NCBI RefSeq assembly: GCF_000010805.1
Contig: NC_012522.1
Location: 1-64,000 of the forward strand
From: Rhodococcus opacus B4
Lineage (GTDB): Bacteria > Actinomycetota > Actinomycetes > Mycobacteriales > Mycobacteriaceae
Direction of reading: 5' to 3'
Length of the DNA stretch: 64,000 nucleotides
A program made the translations under genes and the position numbers. Of the stretch, positions 7,901 to 15,869 are shown piece by piece. Under the pieces are notes generated by a model. It saw only the letters and a program-made list of their open reading frames with translations. It ran no database searches and was not told the origin of the DNA. Position 1 is the stretch's first letter. Each line of letters starts with the position of its first letter.

Positions 7901-8770
7901 ATGACTTCCCTGGACATGCCGGACGTCCGCACCGCCGCGGTGGACTCCGTGGATGCGTTGGCGCCGGACGATGCGGCCACCTACGCCGGGTGGTTCGCCT
8001 GCCTGGCCGACCCGACCCGAGTCCGGCTGCTGCATCAGGTCGCCTCCCATCCCGCGGGCATCACCGTCGGTGAGTTGGCCGAGGCCCTGGGAATCGGGCA
8101 GCCCACCGTCTCGCACCACGTCCGCAAGCTCGCCGACGTCGGATTCGTCACCGCCGAAAAGAACGGCACCAGCACCGTCGTCGTGGTCAACCCGTCCTGC
8201 TGCACCGGCCTCCCGCACGCCGCCGATGCGGTGATGGGGGTGCTCACCCCGCGCCCGTGCTGCCCGGACGACCTCCCCGACGACGTGACCGTGCGCCCGA
8301 TGCGTGAGCAGGACTGGGAGGCGGTGCGCCGGATCTACGGCGAGGGCATCGCCACCCGCACCGCCACCTTCACCACCGAAGTCCCCACCCGGGAAACCCT
8401 GGACGCGCAGTGGCTGCCCAGGCATCGGTGGGTCGCCGAGATCGACGACGTCGTGGTCGGCTGGGCGGCGCTGACCCCGACCTCCGGGCGGGACTGCTAC
8501 CAGGGTGTCGCCGAGAACTCGATCTACGTCGCCGACGGGATGCGCGGGCGCGGCGTCGGCAAGGCCCTGCTGCGCACCCAGGTCATCGCCGCCGACGAGG
8601 CAGGTATCTGGACGCTGCAGACCTCGATCTTCCCGGAAAACCGGGCCAGCATCGCCCTGCACCACTCCGCCGGATTCCGCACCATCGGCGTCCGCGAACG
8701 CATCGCCCAACTCGACGGCATCTGGCGCGACACCGTCTTCCTCGAACGCCGCAGCGCCCTGACAGTCTGA
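7901..8770 (+). CDS. ArsR-family repressor fused to a GNAT acetyltransferase (ArsN-like)
   Basis: One 289-residue protein with two domains. Residues 25-98 are an ArsR/SmtB winged helix (CLADPTRVRLLHQV, recognition region IGQPTVSHHVRKLADVGFV). A Cys-rich linker (CC at 100-101 and 120-121) could bind arsenite. Residues 129-285 are a GNAT domain of the phosphinothricin/arsinothricin acetyltransferase type (VRPMREQDWEAVRRIYGEGI, acetyl-CoA loop RGRGVGKALL). ArsN1 enzymes acetylate the arsenic antibiotic arsinothricin. Coupling sensor and enzyme in one chain suggests self-regulated detoxification. The start at 7901 follows the third operator directly. Confidence 0.8.
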   Translation: MTSLDMPDVRTAAVDSVDALAPDDAATYAGWFACLADPTRVRLLHQVASHPAGITVGELAEALGIGQPTVSHHVRKLADVGFVTAEKNGTSTVVVVNPSCCTGLPHAADAVMGVLTPRPCCPDDLPDDVTVRPMREQDWEAVRRIYGEGIATRTATFTTEVPTRETLDAQWLPRHRWVAEIDDVVVGWAALTPTSGRDCYQGVAENSIYVADGMRGRGVGKALLRTQVIAADEAGIWTLQTSIFPENRASIALHHSAGFRTIGVRERIAQLDGIWRDTVFLERRSALTV

Positions 8771-8801
8771 GAGCACCCGGCGGTCTCACGCATCTTTCGA
8801 C

Positions 8802-8832
8802 TTGACCTTCGAGTCGAGTTGAAGGTTTACCG
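8802..8832 (+). promoter_or_regulatory. MerR-type promoter with central dyad
   Basis: TTGACC at 8802-8807 is a likely -35. An imperfect dyad CCTTCGAGTCGAGTTGAAGG spans 8806-8825, and a weak -10 (TTTACC) starts near 8826. The roughly 18-19 base spacer filled by a dyad is the classic MerR-activated architecture. It lies 9 bases before the MerR gene at 8841. Confidence 0.6.
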
Positions 8833-8840
8833 TCGGTGGC

Positions 8841-9614
8841 ATGAGCACGTACAGGATTTCCCAGCTCGCGGAGCTCTCCGCGGTGCCGGCCACGACCCTG
8901 CGGTTCTACGAGACCGCGGGCCTGTTGCCCGCGGCGCGGACCGCGTCGGGTTACCGGGTCTACGACGACGCCGCGGTGGACCGGTTGGAGTTCATCTCCT
9001 CGGCGAAACATCTCGGGCTGCCGCTCGAGGAAATCCGGGAGCTGCTCGAGGTGTGGGAACAGGGGGTCTGCGCGCACGTGCGGCAGCGGATGCTGCCGAT
9101 GATCACCGACCGCATCACCGATGCGGACCGCCGGATCGCCGAACTCTCCGCGTTCTCGGCGCACCTGACCCGGGTCCGCACCGAACTGTCGCAGCCGCCG
9201 CCGGCGGGGGCCTGCGGACCCGACTGCGGCTGCCTTTCCACCGCCCCGGCGGCACCGGTCGCGGTCGCCTTCACCCGGACCCGACCCGACCCGGTACCGA
9301 AGAGCGACGGCAGACCGGAGATGCCGGTGGCCTGCACCCTGGGCGGTGACGAGCAGGGCGAGCGGATCCAGCAGTGGCGGCAGGTGCTGGACTCGGCGAC
9401 AGGCCGTGAGGACATCGACGGCGGGCTCCGGCTGCGGTTCCCCGCCGACCCGGACCTGGTCGCCGACGTGGCGCGCCTCGCCGCGGCCGAGCAGGGCTGC
9501 TGCGCGTTCTTCGACTTCACGATGCAGCTGACTCCCGATGCCCTGGTGTTGAGTGTGCGCGCCCCCGGGGCGGCCGAGCCGCTGGTGACCGAGTTGTTCG
9601 GAGTGCGGGCATGA
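8841..9614 (+). CDS. MerR-family metal-responsive regulator with C-terminal extension
   Basis: A 257-residue regulator. Residues 3-70 are a MerR helix-turn-helix with wing (YRISQLAELSAVPATTLRFY, then GLLPAARTASGYRVYDD). A dimerisation helix follows to about 115. CGPDCGC near residue 128-134 is a probable metal site. From about 160 an extra domain follows (VACTLGGDEQGERIQQWRQV, AAEQGCCAFFDF), longer than classical MerR (about 145 residues). It overlaps the next gene by four bases (ATGA), so it co-regulates the membrane protein and probably the Acr3-like permease. The inducing metal is unknown; mercury, lead or arsenite are possible. Confidence 0.8.
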   Translation: MSTYRISQLAELSAVPATTLRFYETAGLLPAARTASGYRVYDDAAVDRLEFISSAKHLGLPLEEIRELLEVWEQGVCAHVRQRMLPMITDRITDADRRIAELSAFSAHLTRVRTELSQPPPAGACGPDCGCLSTAPAAPVAVAFTRTRPDPVPKSDGRPEMPVACTLGGDEQGERIQQWRQVLDSATGREDIDGGLRLRFPADPDLVADVARLAAAEQGCCAFFDFTMQLTPDALVLSVRAPGAAEPLVTELFGVRA

Positions 9615-9928
9615 CGGCGACCGGCCGACCCGGGGCCGCGCGGTGGAAGGCAGTCGGGGTGGGCGGCGCCGCGGTCGGGGCGTGCGCGGTGTGCTGCGCG
9701 GGACCGATCCTGTCGGTCCTGGGCGGACTGACAGCGGCGTTCGCGCTCGGGGCGCTGTGGGTGCCTGCCCTGGCCGTGGTGGCGCTCGTCGCCGCAGTCG
9801 CACTGGGCTGGACGCTCCGTCGTCGACGCTCCGCACCCGCGTCCTGCCCGCCCGCGCCGGCCGCGGATCTGCCGATGCCCACAATTCCCGGCGCCCTGGA
9901 GGAGCGGACCGCACCCGAGCCACGATGA
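9611..9928 (+). CDS. Small membrane protein with CCAGP metal-type motif (MerT/MerF-like)
   Basis: A 105-residue protein with two hydrophobic helices (about residues 17-40 and 45-66) and a vicinal Cys pair in VCCAGPIL inside the first, as in MerT, MerF and MerC mercury importers. The tail after residue 70 is Pro/Ala-rich with one more Cys (SCPPAP). It is translationally coupled to the MerR gene. It could deliver a thiophilic metal across the membrane; direction and metal are inferred only from the motif. Confidence 0.65.
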   Translation: MTATGRPGAARWKAVGVGGAAVGACAVCCAGPILSVLGGLTAAFALGALWVPALAVVALVAAVALGWTLRRRRSAPASCPPAPAADLPMPTIPGALEERTAPEPR

Positions 9929-10018
9929 CCGGTCGCCGAACCGGGTGGGCGACAATGACGGCACCCGGGCGGAAGCGAGCGCGGGTGCGGAAACCGAACC
10001 GATGAGGGAGACGAGGCA

Positions 10019-11014
10019 GTGACGCAGCCGCAGGGTGTGGTCGCACGAATGGAACATCACCAGGTGGCGATCTACCTCGCGGCGATGGTCGCCGGCGCCG
10101 GGATCGGCTGGGCCGCACCGGCAGCGGGACCCGGTCTCGAGCACGCGATCAACCCGGTCCTCGGTGCGCTGCTGTTTGTGACGTTCCTGCAGGTGCCGGT
10201 CGCCGAACTGCTGCGGTCCCTGCGCGACGGCCGGTTCCTGACGGCCATCCTGGCGGTCAACTTCGTGGTCGTTCCGCTCGTTGTCGCCGCGATGTTCACC
10301 TTCCTCCCCGCCGATCAGGCCGTGCGGATCGGGGTGCTGCTGGTGTTGCTGTGCCCGTGTGTGGACTACGTGATCGTCTTCTCCGGGCTGGCGGGCGGCA
10401 GTAGCCGCCGCCTGCTCGCCGCGACCCCGCTGCTGCTGCTCACCCAGATGCTGCTGCTCCCGGTGTTTCTCGTGCTGTTCCTGGGTTCGGACCTGTCCGA
10501 CATCGTCGAGGTCGGCCCGTTCGTCACCGCGTTCATCGTCCTGATCGTCATCCCCCTCGCGCTGGCGTGGGCCACCCAGTTCTGGGCGTCGCGTGCGGAA
10601 TCCGGGCGGAGGACATCGGAGGCGGCGACCTCGCTGATGGTGCCGCTGATGGCCGCCACCCTGCTGGTGGTGGTTGCCTCCCAGGTGCCCAAGCTCGAGG
10701 GCCGGGTCGCCGATGTGGCCGCGGTGGTGCCCTTCTACGTGGTGTTCCTGGTGGTGATGGCGTTCGCGGGAATGCTGGTCGCCCGGCTGTTTCGGTTGGA
10801 CCCGCCGTCCGGGCGGGCGGTGGTGTTCAGCGGAGCCACCCGCAACTCCCTGGTCGTGCTCCCGCTGGCTCTGGCACTGCCCGACCAGCTGGCGGTCGCC
10901 GCGGTCGTCGTGGTCACCCAGACCCTGGTCGAGGTCGTCGGCATGGTCGTCTACGTCCGCCTGGTGCCGCGCCTGCTGCCCGCGGCCACGGATACCTCTC
11001 CGGCACCGGCCTGA
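10019..11014 (+). CDS. Acr3/bile-acid-sodium-symporter family permease
   Basis: A 331-residue membrane protein with about ten helices of the BART superfamily. LLCPCVDYVIVFSGLAGG corresponds in position to the Acr3 segment holding the conserved Cys (RCIAMVIIWNDLA in the Acr3 at 13585). GATRNSLVVLPLAL corresponds to the second signature. It is shorter and more divergent than true Acr3. GTG start at 10019 with GGGAGACGAGG just before it. It lies 90 bases after the CCAGP protein, so it may share the MerR-controlled promoter. Probable role is arsenite or antimonite efflux. Confidence 0.7.
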   Translation: MTQPQGVVARMEHHQVAIYLAAMVAGAGIGWAAPAAGPGLEHAINPVLGALLFVTFLQVPVAELLRSLRDGRFLTAILAVNFVVVPLVVAAMFTFLPADQAVRIGVLLVLLCPCVDYVIVFSGLAGGSSRRLLAATPLLLLTQMLLLPVFLVLFLGSDLSDIVEVGPFVTAFIVLIVIPLALAWATQFWASRAESGRRTSEAATSLMVPLMAATLLVVVASQVPKLEGRVADVAAVVPFYVVFLVVMAFAGMLVARLFRLDPPSGRAVVFSGATRNSLVVLPLALALPDQLAVAAVVVVTQTLVEVVGMVVYVRLVPRLLPAATDTSPAPA

Positions 11015-11114
11015 GCCGGACCTGCACTTCCGCCGCCGCTGGCTCGGCTTCACCCAATGGGCGGACAATGAGCCTCGGAGGGTGGGCCACGACGGTCGGT
11101 AGGGAGGTTCGCCC

Positions 11115-11645
11115 ATGCCCGAGAAACAGCCGGTGGACCGGGCCGAGATCGCGGCCGACCTCGACCGGGCCCGGCGGACACTGCACGAGCTCCTCGATCA
11201 CGCCACGGCGGCGGATTTCGAGCGCCGCTCGAACGGCACCCGCTGGACCAACGAACAGCTGCTGTTCCACATGGTGTTCGGCTACATGGTGGTGCGCCGA
11301 CTGTTGGTGCTGGTCCGGGTCTTCTCCCGGCTGCCCGACCGGGTCGGCCGCGGCTTCGCGCGGGCATTGGACGCGACCACCCCGGTGTTCCACCAGATCA
11401 ACTACCTCGGCTCGTGCGCGGCGGCCACCGTGTTCGACCGCCGCCGGATGGGCCGGCACTGCGACCGCGTCATCGCCAAGCTGCAGCGCTCCCTGGCCAA
11501 GGAGTCTGAGACGAACCTGCGGCGCAGCATGGCGTTCCCGGTGCGGTGGGATCCGTTCTTCGACGAGGTCATGACCGCCGAGCAGGTGTATCGATATCCG
11601 GGTAAGCACTTCGACTTCCACCGCGACCAGCTCACCCTCGGCTGA
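11115..11645 (+). CDS. DinB-family protein
   Basis: A 176-residue protein of the DinB_2/YfiT-like fold. LHELLDHATAADFERRSNGT opens the domain, NEQLLFHMVFGYMVVRR carries the first His ligand, and YPGKHFDFHRDQLTLG at the end carries the His pair usual for the metal site. Some members in thiol-rich Gram-positive bacteria are bacillithiol- or mycothiol-dependent transferases, so a thiol-linked detoxification role is possible. AGGGAGG precedes the ATG. It may be the last gene of the MerR-controlled cluster. Confidence 0.7.
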   Translation: MPEKQPVDRAEIAADLDRARRTLHELLDHATAADFERRSNGTRWTNEQLLFHMVFGYMVVRRLLVLVRVFSRLPDRVGRGFARALDATTPVFHQINYLGSCAAATVFDRRRMGRHCDRVIAKLQRSLAKESETNLRRSMAFPVRWDPFFDEVMTAEQVYRYPGKHFDFHRDQLTLG

Positions 11646-11664
11646 GCACACCGGCACCCCGCCA

Positions 11665-12669
11665 TCAGGTGGTGAGCGCGCCGCCGAAGATTGTCGCCCC
11701 GAGCCGGGTGGCGTCGGCGAGGTCGACGACGATGCCGCCGACCTGCGGGTGCTCGTCGGCCCCCGACCGGGCGGTGCCGCGGTCGGTGAAGAAGTTCAAG
11801 GTGGTGCAGCACGTGTCCGCGGAGGGGCCGTGCCCGGCGTCTGCGCCGACGAACACCACCACGGTGGCCGGGGTCGCCACCGCGCTCTCACCGTGCACGG
11901 TCACGGTGATGTGCTCACCGGTGACCGGGTCGGCCGATTCGATCACCACCTCGGCGGCGAGCATCGCGGACATCCCCAGCGCATCCACAGCGCACATCGC
12001 GTACACGCCCGCCCCGCCCCCGATGCGCACCCGGTGCGGGGTCGGCGAGGTGGAGAACGGATAGGCCGAGGCGATCCGCCCGGCCGGATCGAGCCGGATC
12101 ACGTCCGCAGTGTGCAACCGGGCCAGGACCCGCCGACCTGGCTCACCGAATTCGGCTGCCACCGAGTCCAGTTCGGCGTGCTCGGGTGGCGCTCCGCGGT
12201 CGGCGAACGCCCGCAGAATCGCGTAATGGATCGCCCGCTCGGCCGGAGTCCGCGGCCGCGCCGCATCGCGCCATCCACCCAATCCGGCCAGCGGCGATTC
12301 CGCCGCAGTACCCGCTGAGCAGCAGCCGCCCCGGCCGTCGGCGGGCTCGTCCGCCGTGTCGGCCGCCGCCGCGTGCAGCGCCTGCCGCAACGCCGCCACC
12401 GACGGGGCGCCTCCGACCCCGCCACCCTCGGCGGGATAGAGCCGGCAGGACACACTCGGCACCAGCCCGGGCGCGGCAAAAGGGTCCGCGCCGTCGACGA
12501 GCAGGGTGGGTGAGCCGGTCATGCCGGCGTCGGCGGCGACCGCCGGGTCATCGATCACCCGATGCGAGATCTCCACCTCGGACTGCTGTCCTGCCAGAAC
12601 ATTCTCGAGCCGTTGCTCGAGCAACGCCACGTGGGGGCAACCGGGAACCTGCAGGATTTCCAGCCTCAT
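11665..12669 (-). CDS. merB: Thioredoxin-like domain fused to organomercurial lyase (MerB)
   Basis: A 334-residue fusion. Residues 1-105 are a thioredoxin-like domain (LEILQVPGCPHVALLEQRLE; only one Cys in the usual CxxC place, then TGSPTLLVDGADPF). Residues 130-334 are alkylmercury lyase. YAMCAVDALG contains the proton-transfer Cys and Asp, and DTCCTTLNFF contains the second catalytic Cys. MerB cleaves C-Hg bonds to give Hg(II). The start overlaps the merR stop by four bases, so they form a merR-merB operon. No merA reductase is in the window. The fused domain may pass Hg or a thiol to the active site. Confidence 0.8.
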   Translation of the reverse strand: MRLEILQVPGCPHVALLEQRLENVLAGQQSEVEISHRVIDDPAVAADAGMTGSPTLLVDGADPFAAPGLVPSVSCRLYPAEGGGVGGAPSVAALRQALHAAAADTADEPADGRGGCCSAGTAAESPLAGLGGWRDAARPRTPAERAIHYAILRAFADRGAPPEHAELDSVAAEFGEPGRRVLARLHTADVIRLDPAGRIASAYPFSTSPTPHRVRIGGGAGVYAMCAVDALGMSAMLAAEVVIESADPVTGEHITVTVHGESAVATPATVVVFVGADAGHGPSADTCCTTLNFFTDRGTARSGADEHPQVGGIVVDLADATRLGATIFGGALTT

Positions 12670-13070
12670 CGGTCATCTCCTTCGGTGTGCAGGGTGTGCA
12701 GCAGCGGGCAGCACCGGTCGGTGCGTGGCCGCTCGCACGTGGCGACGAGATCGGAGAGGGACCGCTGCATGCGTTGCAGGTCGGCGATCTTCTCGGCCAG
12801 CTGAGCGAGCTTGGCCTCGGCGAGTTCCCGCGCCGTATTGCAGTCATCCGGTCCGCCCTCGGCCAGATGCAACAGGTCCTCGATCTCGTCGAGGCTGAAC
12901 CCGTGCCCCTGAGCCCGTTTGACGAATCGGACCACCGCCACGGCGTCGGCCGGATACGCCCGATACCCGGCCGGCGACCGCGGCGGCGGCGTCAACAGGC
13001 CGCGGCGCTCGTAGTACCGCAGCGTCTGCACATTCACCCCGGTGCGGGCGGCGACCTCACTGCTACGCAT
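12666..13070 (-). CDS. merR: MerR-type mercury regulator
   Basis: A 134-residue regulator. MRSSEVAARTGVNVQTLRYY begins the winged helix, and a long coiled coil spans about 70-110. The three Hg-ligand cysteines of MerR are present: DDCNTARE near residue 78, ATCERPR near 113 and DRCCPLL near 122. Start at 13070 is chosen because the HTH begins immediately. The upstream gap holds a minus-strand TTGACTC (13111-13105) that could be the -35 of its own mercury-type promoter. It is coupled to merB and activates it in the presence of Hg(II). Confidence 0.85.
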   Translation of the reverse strand: MRSSEVAARTGVNVQTLRYYERRGLLTPPPRSPAGYRAYPADAVAVVRFVKRAQGHGFSLDEIEDLLHLAEGGPDDCNTARELAEAKLAQLAEKIADLQRMQRSLSDLVATCERPRTDRCCPLLHTLHTEGDDR

Positions 13071-13183
13071 GCCGCCATTCTCAACCCCGTACCCCACTAC
13101 CGAGTCAAGTCCGCACACGTCTGACGTCGACCTCGCATGGGGGCGTTCACCGATGTTCGTTTGCCTCCTGATTCGACCTCTGT

Positions 13184-13202
13184 CAATATCGACGTATGTC
13201 GA
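13184..13202 (+). promoter_or_regulatory. ArsR operator overlapping the arsR start codon
   Basis: TCGAC (13189-13193), GTAT, GTCGA (13198-13202) form an inverted repeat across the ATG at 13196. A possible -10 CAATAT (13184-13189) lies 17 bases after TTGCCT (13161-13166). This suggests a leaderless or near-leaderless arsR message whose promoter is covered by the repressor. Confidence 0.6.
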
Positions 13203-13588
13203 AACAAGAGGTGTCGGAGAGCGGTGCCTGCTGCTCACCCCTGGCACGCGAACCCCTGACCGAGGACTGGGCCGGGGATCTCGCCCGGATGTTCAAGGCG
13301 CTCGGTGACCCGGTCCGCCTTCGCCTGCTGTCGCTGATCGCCTCCCATGCCGGCGGCGAGGCCTGCGTGTGCGACATCTCCGCCACGATCGACCTATCCC
13401 AGCCGACGATCTCCCATCACCTGAAGGTGCTGCGCGCCGCCGGCCTGCTGGACTGCGAGCGTCGCGGCACCTGGGTGTACTACTGGGTGATCCCGTCGGC
13501 GCTGCAGCAGCTGTCCGCTGTGCTGCTGACCGAGAGCGGACCGGTCGTCCCGTCCGAGACCTGCACCTCCACGGAGGTTCCGGCATGA
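13196..13588 (+). CDS. arsR: Arsenite-responsive repressor ArsR
   Basis: A 130-residue ArsR/SmtB repressor opening the arsenic operon. The winged helix spans about residues 28-95 (MFKALGDPVRLRLLSLIASH, recognition helix SQPTISHHLKVLRAAGLL). The metal site ACVCDIS follows the classic ELCVCDL pattern in the recognition-helix region. A further Cys pair is near the N-terminus (GACCSPL). The ATG at 13196 overlaps the operator. The stop overlaps the acr3 start by four bases. It releases DNA on binding As(III) or Sb(III). Confidence 0.9.
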   Translation: MSKQEVSESGACCSPLAREPLTEDWAGDLARMFKALGDPVRLRLLSLIASHAGGEACVCDISATIDLSQPTISHHLKVLRAAGLLDCERRGTWVYYWVIPSALQQLSAVLLTESGPVVPSETCTSTEVPA

Positions 13589-14700
13589 GCGAGGAAACCA
13601 CCACCGATCACCCCGCCGTCGTCGGCAAACTCTCCACCCTCGACCGGTTCCTGCCGGTGTGGATCGGCGTCGCCATGGTCGGCGGACTGCTCCTCGGCCG
13701 GATGATTCCCGGGCTCGGGGACGCCCTGAGCGCCGTCGAGATCGACGGCATCTCGTTGCCGATCGCCCTCGGCCTGCTGATCATGATGTACCCGGTGCTC
13801 GCCAAGGTCCGCTACGACCGACTCGACACCGTCACCGGCGACCGCAAACTGCTCATCGGATCATTGGTGCTGAACTGGGTGCTCGGACCCGCCCTGATGT
13901 TCGCCCTGGCCTGGCTGCTGCTGCCGGATCTGCCCGAGTACCGCACCGGGCTGATCATCGTCGGCCTGGCCCGCTGCATCGCCATGGTCATCATCTGGAA
14001 CGACCTCGCCTGCGGTGACCGCGAGGCCGCCGCCGTGCTGGTCGCGATCAACTCGGTGTTCCAGGTGATCATGTTCGCCGTCCTCGGCTGGTTCTACCTG
14101 TCCGTGCTGCCCGGCTGGCTCGGCCTCGAGCAGACCACCATCGACACCTCCCCGTGGCAGATCGCGAAGTCGGTGCTCATCTTCCTGGGCATCCCCCTGC
14201 TCGCCGGCTACCTCACCCGCCGCTTCGGCGAAAAAGCCAAGGGCCGCACCTGGTACGAAACCAAGTTCATCCCGAAGATCGGGCCCTGGGCGCTGTACGG
14301 CCTGCTGTTCACGATCGTGATCCTCTTCGCCCTGCAGGGCGACCGGATCACCTCCCAGCCGTGGGACGTCGTCCGGATCGCGGTCCCGCTGCTGGCGTAC
14401 TTCGCGATCATGTGGGGCGGCGGCTACGCCCTCGGCGCGACCATGGGCCTCGGGTATGAGCGCACCACCACCCTGGCGTTCACCGCCGCGGGCAACAACT
14501 TCGAACTCGCCATCGCCGTCGCCATCGCCACCTACGGCGCCACTTCCGGGCAGGCCCTGGCCGGTGTCGTCGGACCGCTGATCGAGGTCCCCGTCCTCGT
14601 CGGGCTGGTCTACGTGTCCCTGGCGCTGCGCACACGGTTCACCCATTCCGCTGGTTTCACCGACACCCCCGCATCCGCATCTGTGACGAAGGAGTCCTGA
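13585..14700 (+). CDS. acr3: Arsenite efflux permease Acr3
   Basis: A 371-residue inner-membrane arsenite exporter with about ten helices. The Acr3 signature RCIAMVIIWNDLACGD has the essential Cys around residue 131. A second conserved region is FTAAGNNFELAIAVAIATYG. Length is as usual for actinobacterial Acr3. It overlaps arsR by four bases and arsC by one base. With ArsA and ArsD encoded downstream, an ATP-assisted pump is possible, although ArsA is classically paired with ArsB; Acr3-ArsDA combinations are known in other bacteria. Confidence 0.93.
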   Translation: MSEETTTDHPAVVGKLSTLDRFLPVWIGVAMVGGLLLGRMIPGLGDALSAVEIDGISLPIALGLLIMMYPVLAKVRYDRLDTVTGDRKLLIGSLVLNWVLGPALMFALAWLLLPDLPEYRTGLIIVGLARCIAMVIIWNDLACGDREAAAVLVAINSVFQVIMFAVLGWFYLSVLPGWLGLEQTTIDTSPWQIAKSVLIFLGIPLLAGYLTRRFGEKAKGRTWYETKFIPKIGPWALYGLLFTIVILFALQGDRITSQPWDVVRIAVPLLAYFAIMWGGGYALGATMGLGYERTTTLAFTAAGNNFELAIAVAIATYGATSGQALAGVVGPLIEVPVLVGLVYVSLALRTRFTHSAGFTDTPASASVTKES

Positions 14701-15383
14701 TGTCCGAGAACCCGCTCGATGAGGAACTGCGCTCCCAGGTCCATCGGGCGCAGCCGGAACTGTTGATGCCGCAGGCGGTCCTGTCCCGCACCGCGGAGGA
14801 TCTGGCCGCCAAGTACACCGGGGTGTTCTCCCCGCAGACGGTGGAGCGGTACGTCTTCGAGTCCTACACCGCGCTGCGCCGGACCGCGAGGGTGCACACG
14901 CACCTGACCACCTTGGCGGGCCGGTTCGCCGCCGACCGGCTCACCGCCCTGGCCCAATCCCGCGGTGCGGCACCGAAGGATGTGCCGGAGGTGCTGTTCG
15001 TCTGTGTCCACAACGCCGGCCGCTCCCAGATGGCCGCCGCCCTGCTCGATCACCACGCGCAGGGGCGGGTGCATGTTCGTTCCGCCGGCTCGGCACCGAT
15101 CCACGCGATCAACCCGACCGTGGCCGAGGCGATGACCGAACTCGGTCTGGACCTGGGCGCCGAGTACCCCAAGCCGCTGACCGACGACGTCGTCGCCGCC
15201 GCGGACGTGGTGGTCTCGATGGGCTGCGGCGACGCCTGCGCGGTCTACCCCGGTAAGCGATACCTGGACTGGGCCCTCGACGACCCCGAAGGCCAACCCC
15301 TCGAGGCGGTGCGGGTGATCCGCGACGATCTCGACACCCGGGTGCGACAGCTGCTGCGCGAGCTCACCACCGTCCCCGCCTGA
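14700..15383 (+). CDS. arsC: Arsenate reductase with N-terminal helical domain (mycothiol-type ArsC)
   Basis: A 227-residue protein. Residues 1-90 form a helical extension (VERYVFESYTALRRTARVHT, LTTLAGRFAADRL) of the three-helix-bundle type found on actinobacterial ArsC. Residues 98-227 are the low-molecular-weight phosphatase fold with the P-loop CVHNAGRSQ and a second Cys pair in MGCGDACAVYPGK. In actinobacteria such enzymes form an arseno-mycothiol adduct later reduced by mycoredoxin. Start overlaps the acr3 stop (TGATG). It supplies As(III) for the efflux pump. Confidence 0.88.
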   Translation: MSENPLDEELRSQVHRAQPELLMPQAVLSRTAEDLAAKYTGVFSPQTVERYVFESYTALRRTARVHTHLTTLAGRFAADRLTALAQSRGAAPKDVPEVLFVCVHNAGRSQMAAALLDHHAQGRVHVRSAGSAPIHAINPTVAEAMTELGLDLGAEYPKPLTDDVVAAADVVVSMGCGDACAVYPGKRYLDWALDDPEGQPLEAVRVIRDDLDTRVRQLLRELTTVPA

Positions 15384-15441
15384 CCGAACCGGCCGGGCCC
15401 ACCGACGTTCTGTTCACGTTCCCCCGAAAGGACCTCCGTTC

Positions 15442-15852
15442 ATGTCCACCACCCCGAGCGTGTTGTTCGTCTGCGTCCATAACGCCGGCCGCTCCCAGAT
15501 GGCCGCCGGATTCCTCACCCACCTCGCCGGTGATCAGATCGAGGTCCGCTCCGCCGGATCCGCCCCAGCCGATCAGGTGAACCCGGCCGCCGTCGAGGCG
15601 ATGGCAGAACTCGGCATCGACATCAGCGCCGAGTCCCCGAAGATTCTCACCGTCGACGCGGTACAGGCCTCCGACGTGGTCATCACCATGGGCTGCGGTG
15701 ACACCTGCCCGGTCTTCCCCGGCACAAGCTACCGGGACTGGGTCCTCGAGGATCCGGCCGGTCAGGGCGTCGACGCGGTCCGCCCGATCCGTGACGAGAT
15801 CAAGGCCAAGGTGCAGGCGCTGATCGCCGAACTCGTCCCCGCCACCGCCTGA
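15442..15852 (+). CDS. arsC: Arsenate reductase ArsC, second copy
   Basis: A 136-residue stand-alone low-molecular-weight phosphatase-like reductase. P-loop [12 protein letters not shown] lies at about residues 11-22, [12 protein letters not shown] carries the later Cys pair, and [11 protein letters not shown] carries the general-acid Asp. It is close to the catalytic domain of the preceding gene but lacks its helical extension, so the pair looks like a local duplication with domain loss or gain. GAAAGGACC lies upstream of the ATG. Reduces arsenate with mycothiol or thioredoxin partners. Confidence 0.88.
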   Translation: MSTTPSVLFVCVHNAGRSQMAAGFLTHLAGDQIEVRSAGSAPADQVNPAAVEAMAELGIDISAESPKILTVDAVQASDVVITMGCGDTCPVFPGTSYRDWVLEDPAGQGVDAVRPIRDEIKAKVQALIAELVPATA

Positions 15853-15869
15853 GAGACGGAGACGAGACG

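Noticed and set aside
7799-8776. Extension of the flavin monooxygenase frame to 778 codons
   Set aside because: The extra part runs antisense through the ArsR-ArsN gene and across the three operators; the ATG at 7798 gives a normal FAD-binding N-terminus.
12666-13247. Longer merR reading from 13247
   Set aside because: The upstream 59 codons overlap the divergent arsR promoter, operator and N-terminus; the MerR HTH begins right at the ATG at 13070.
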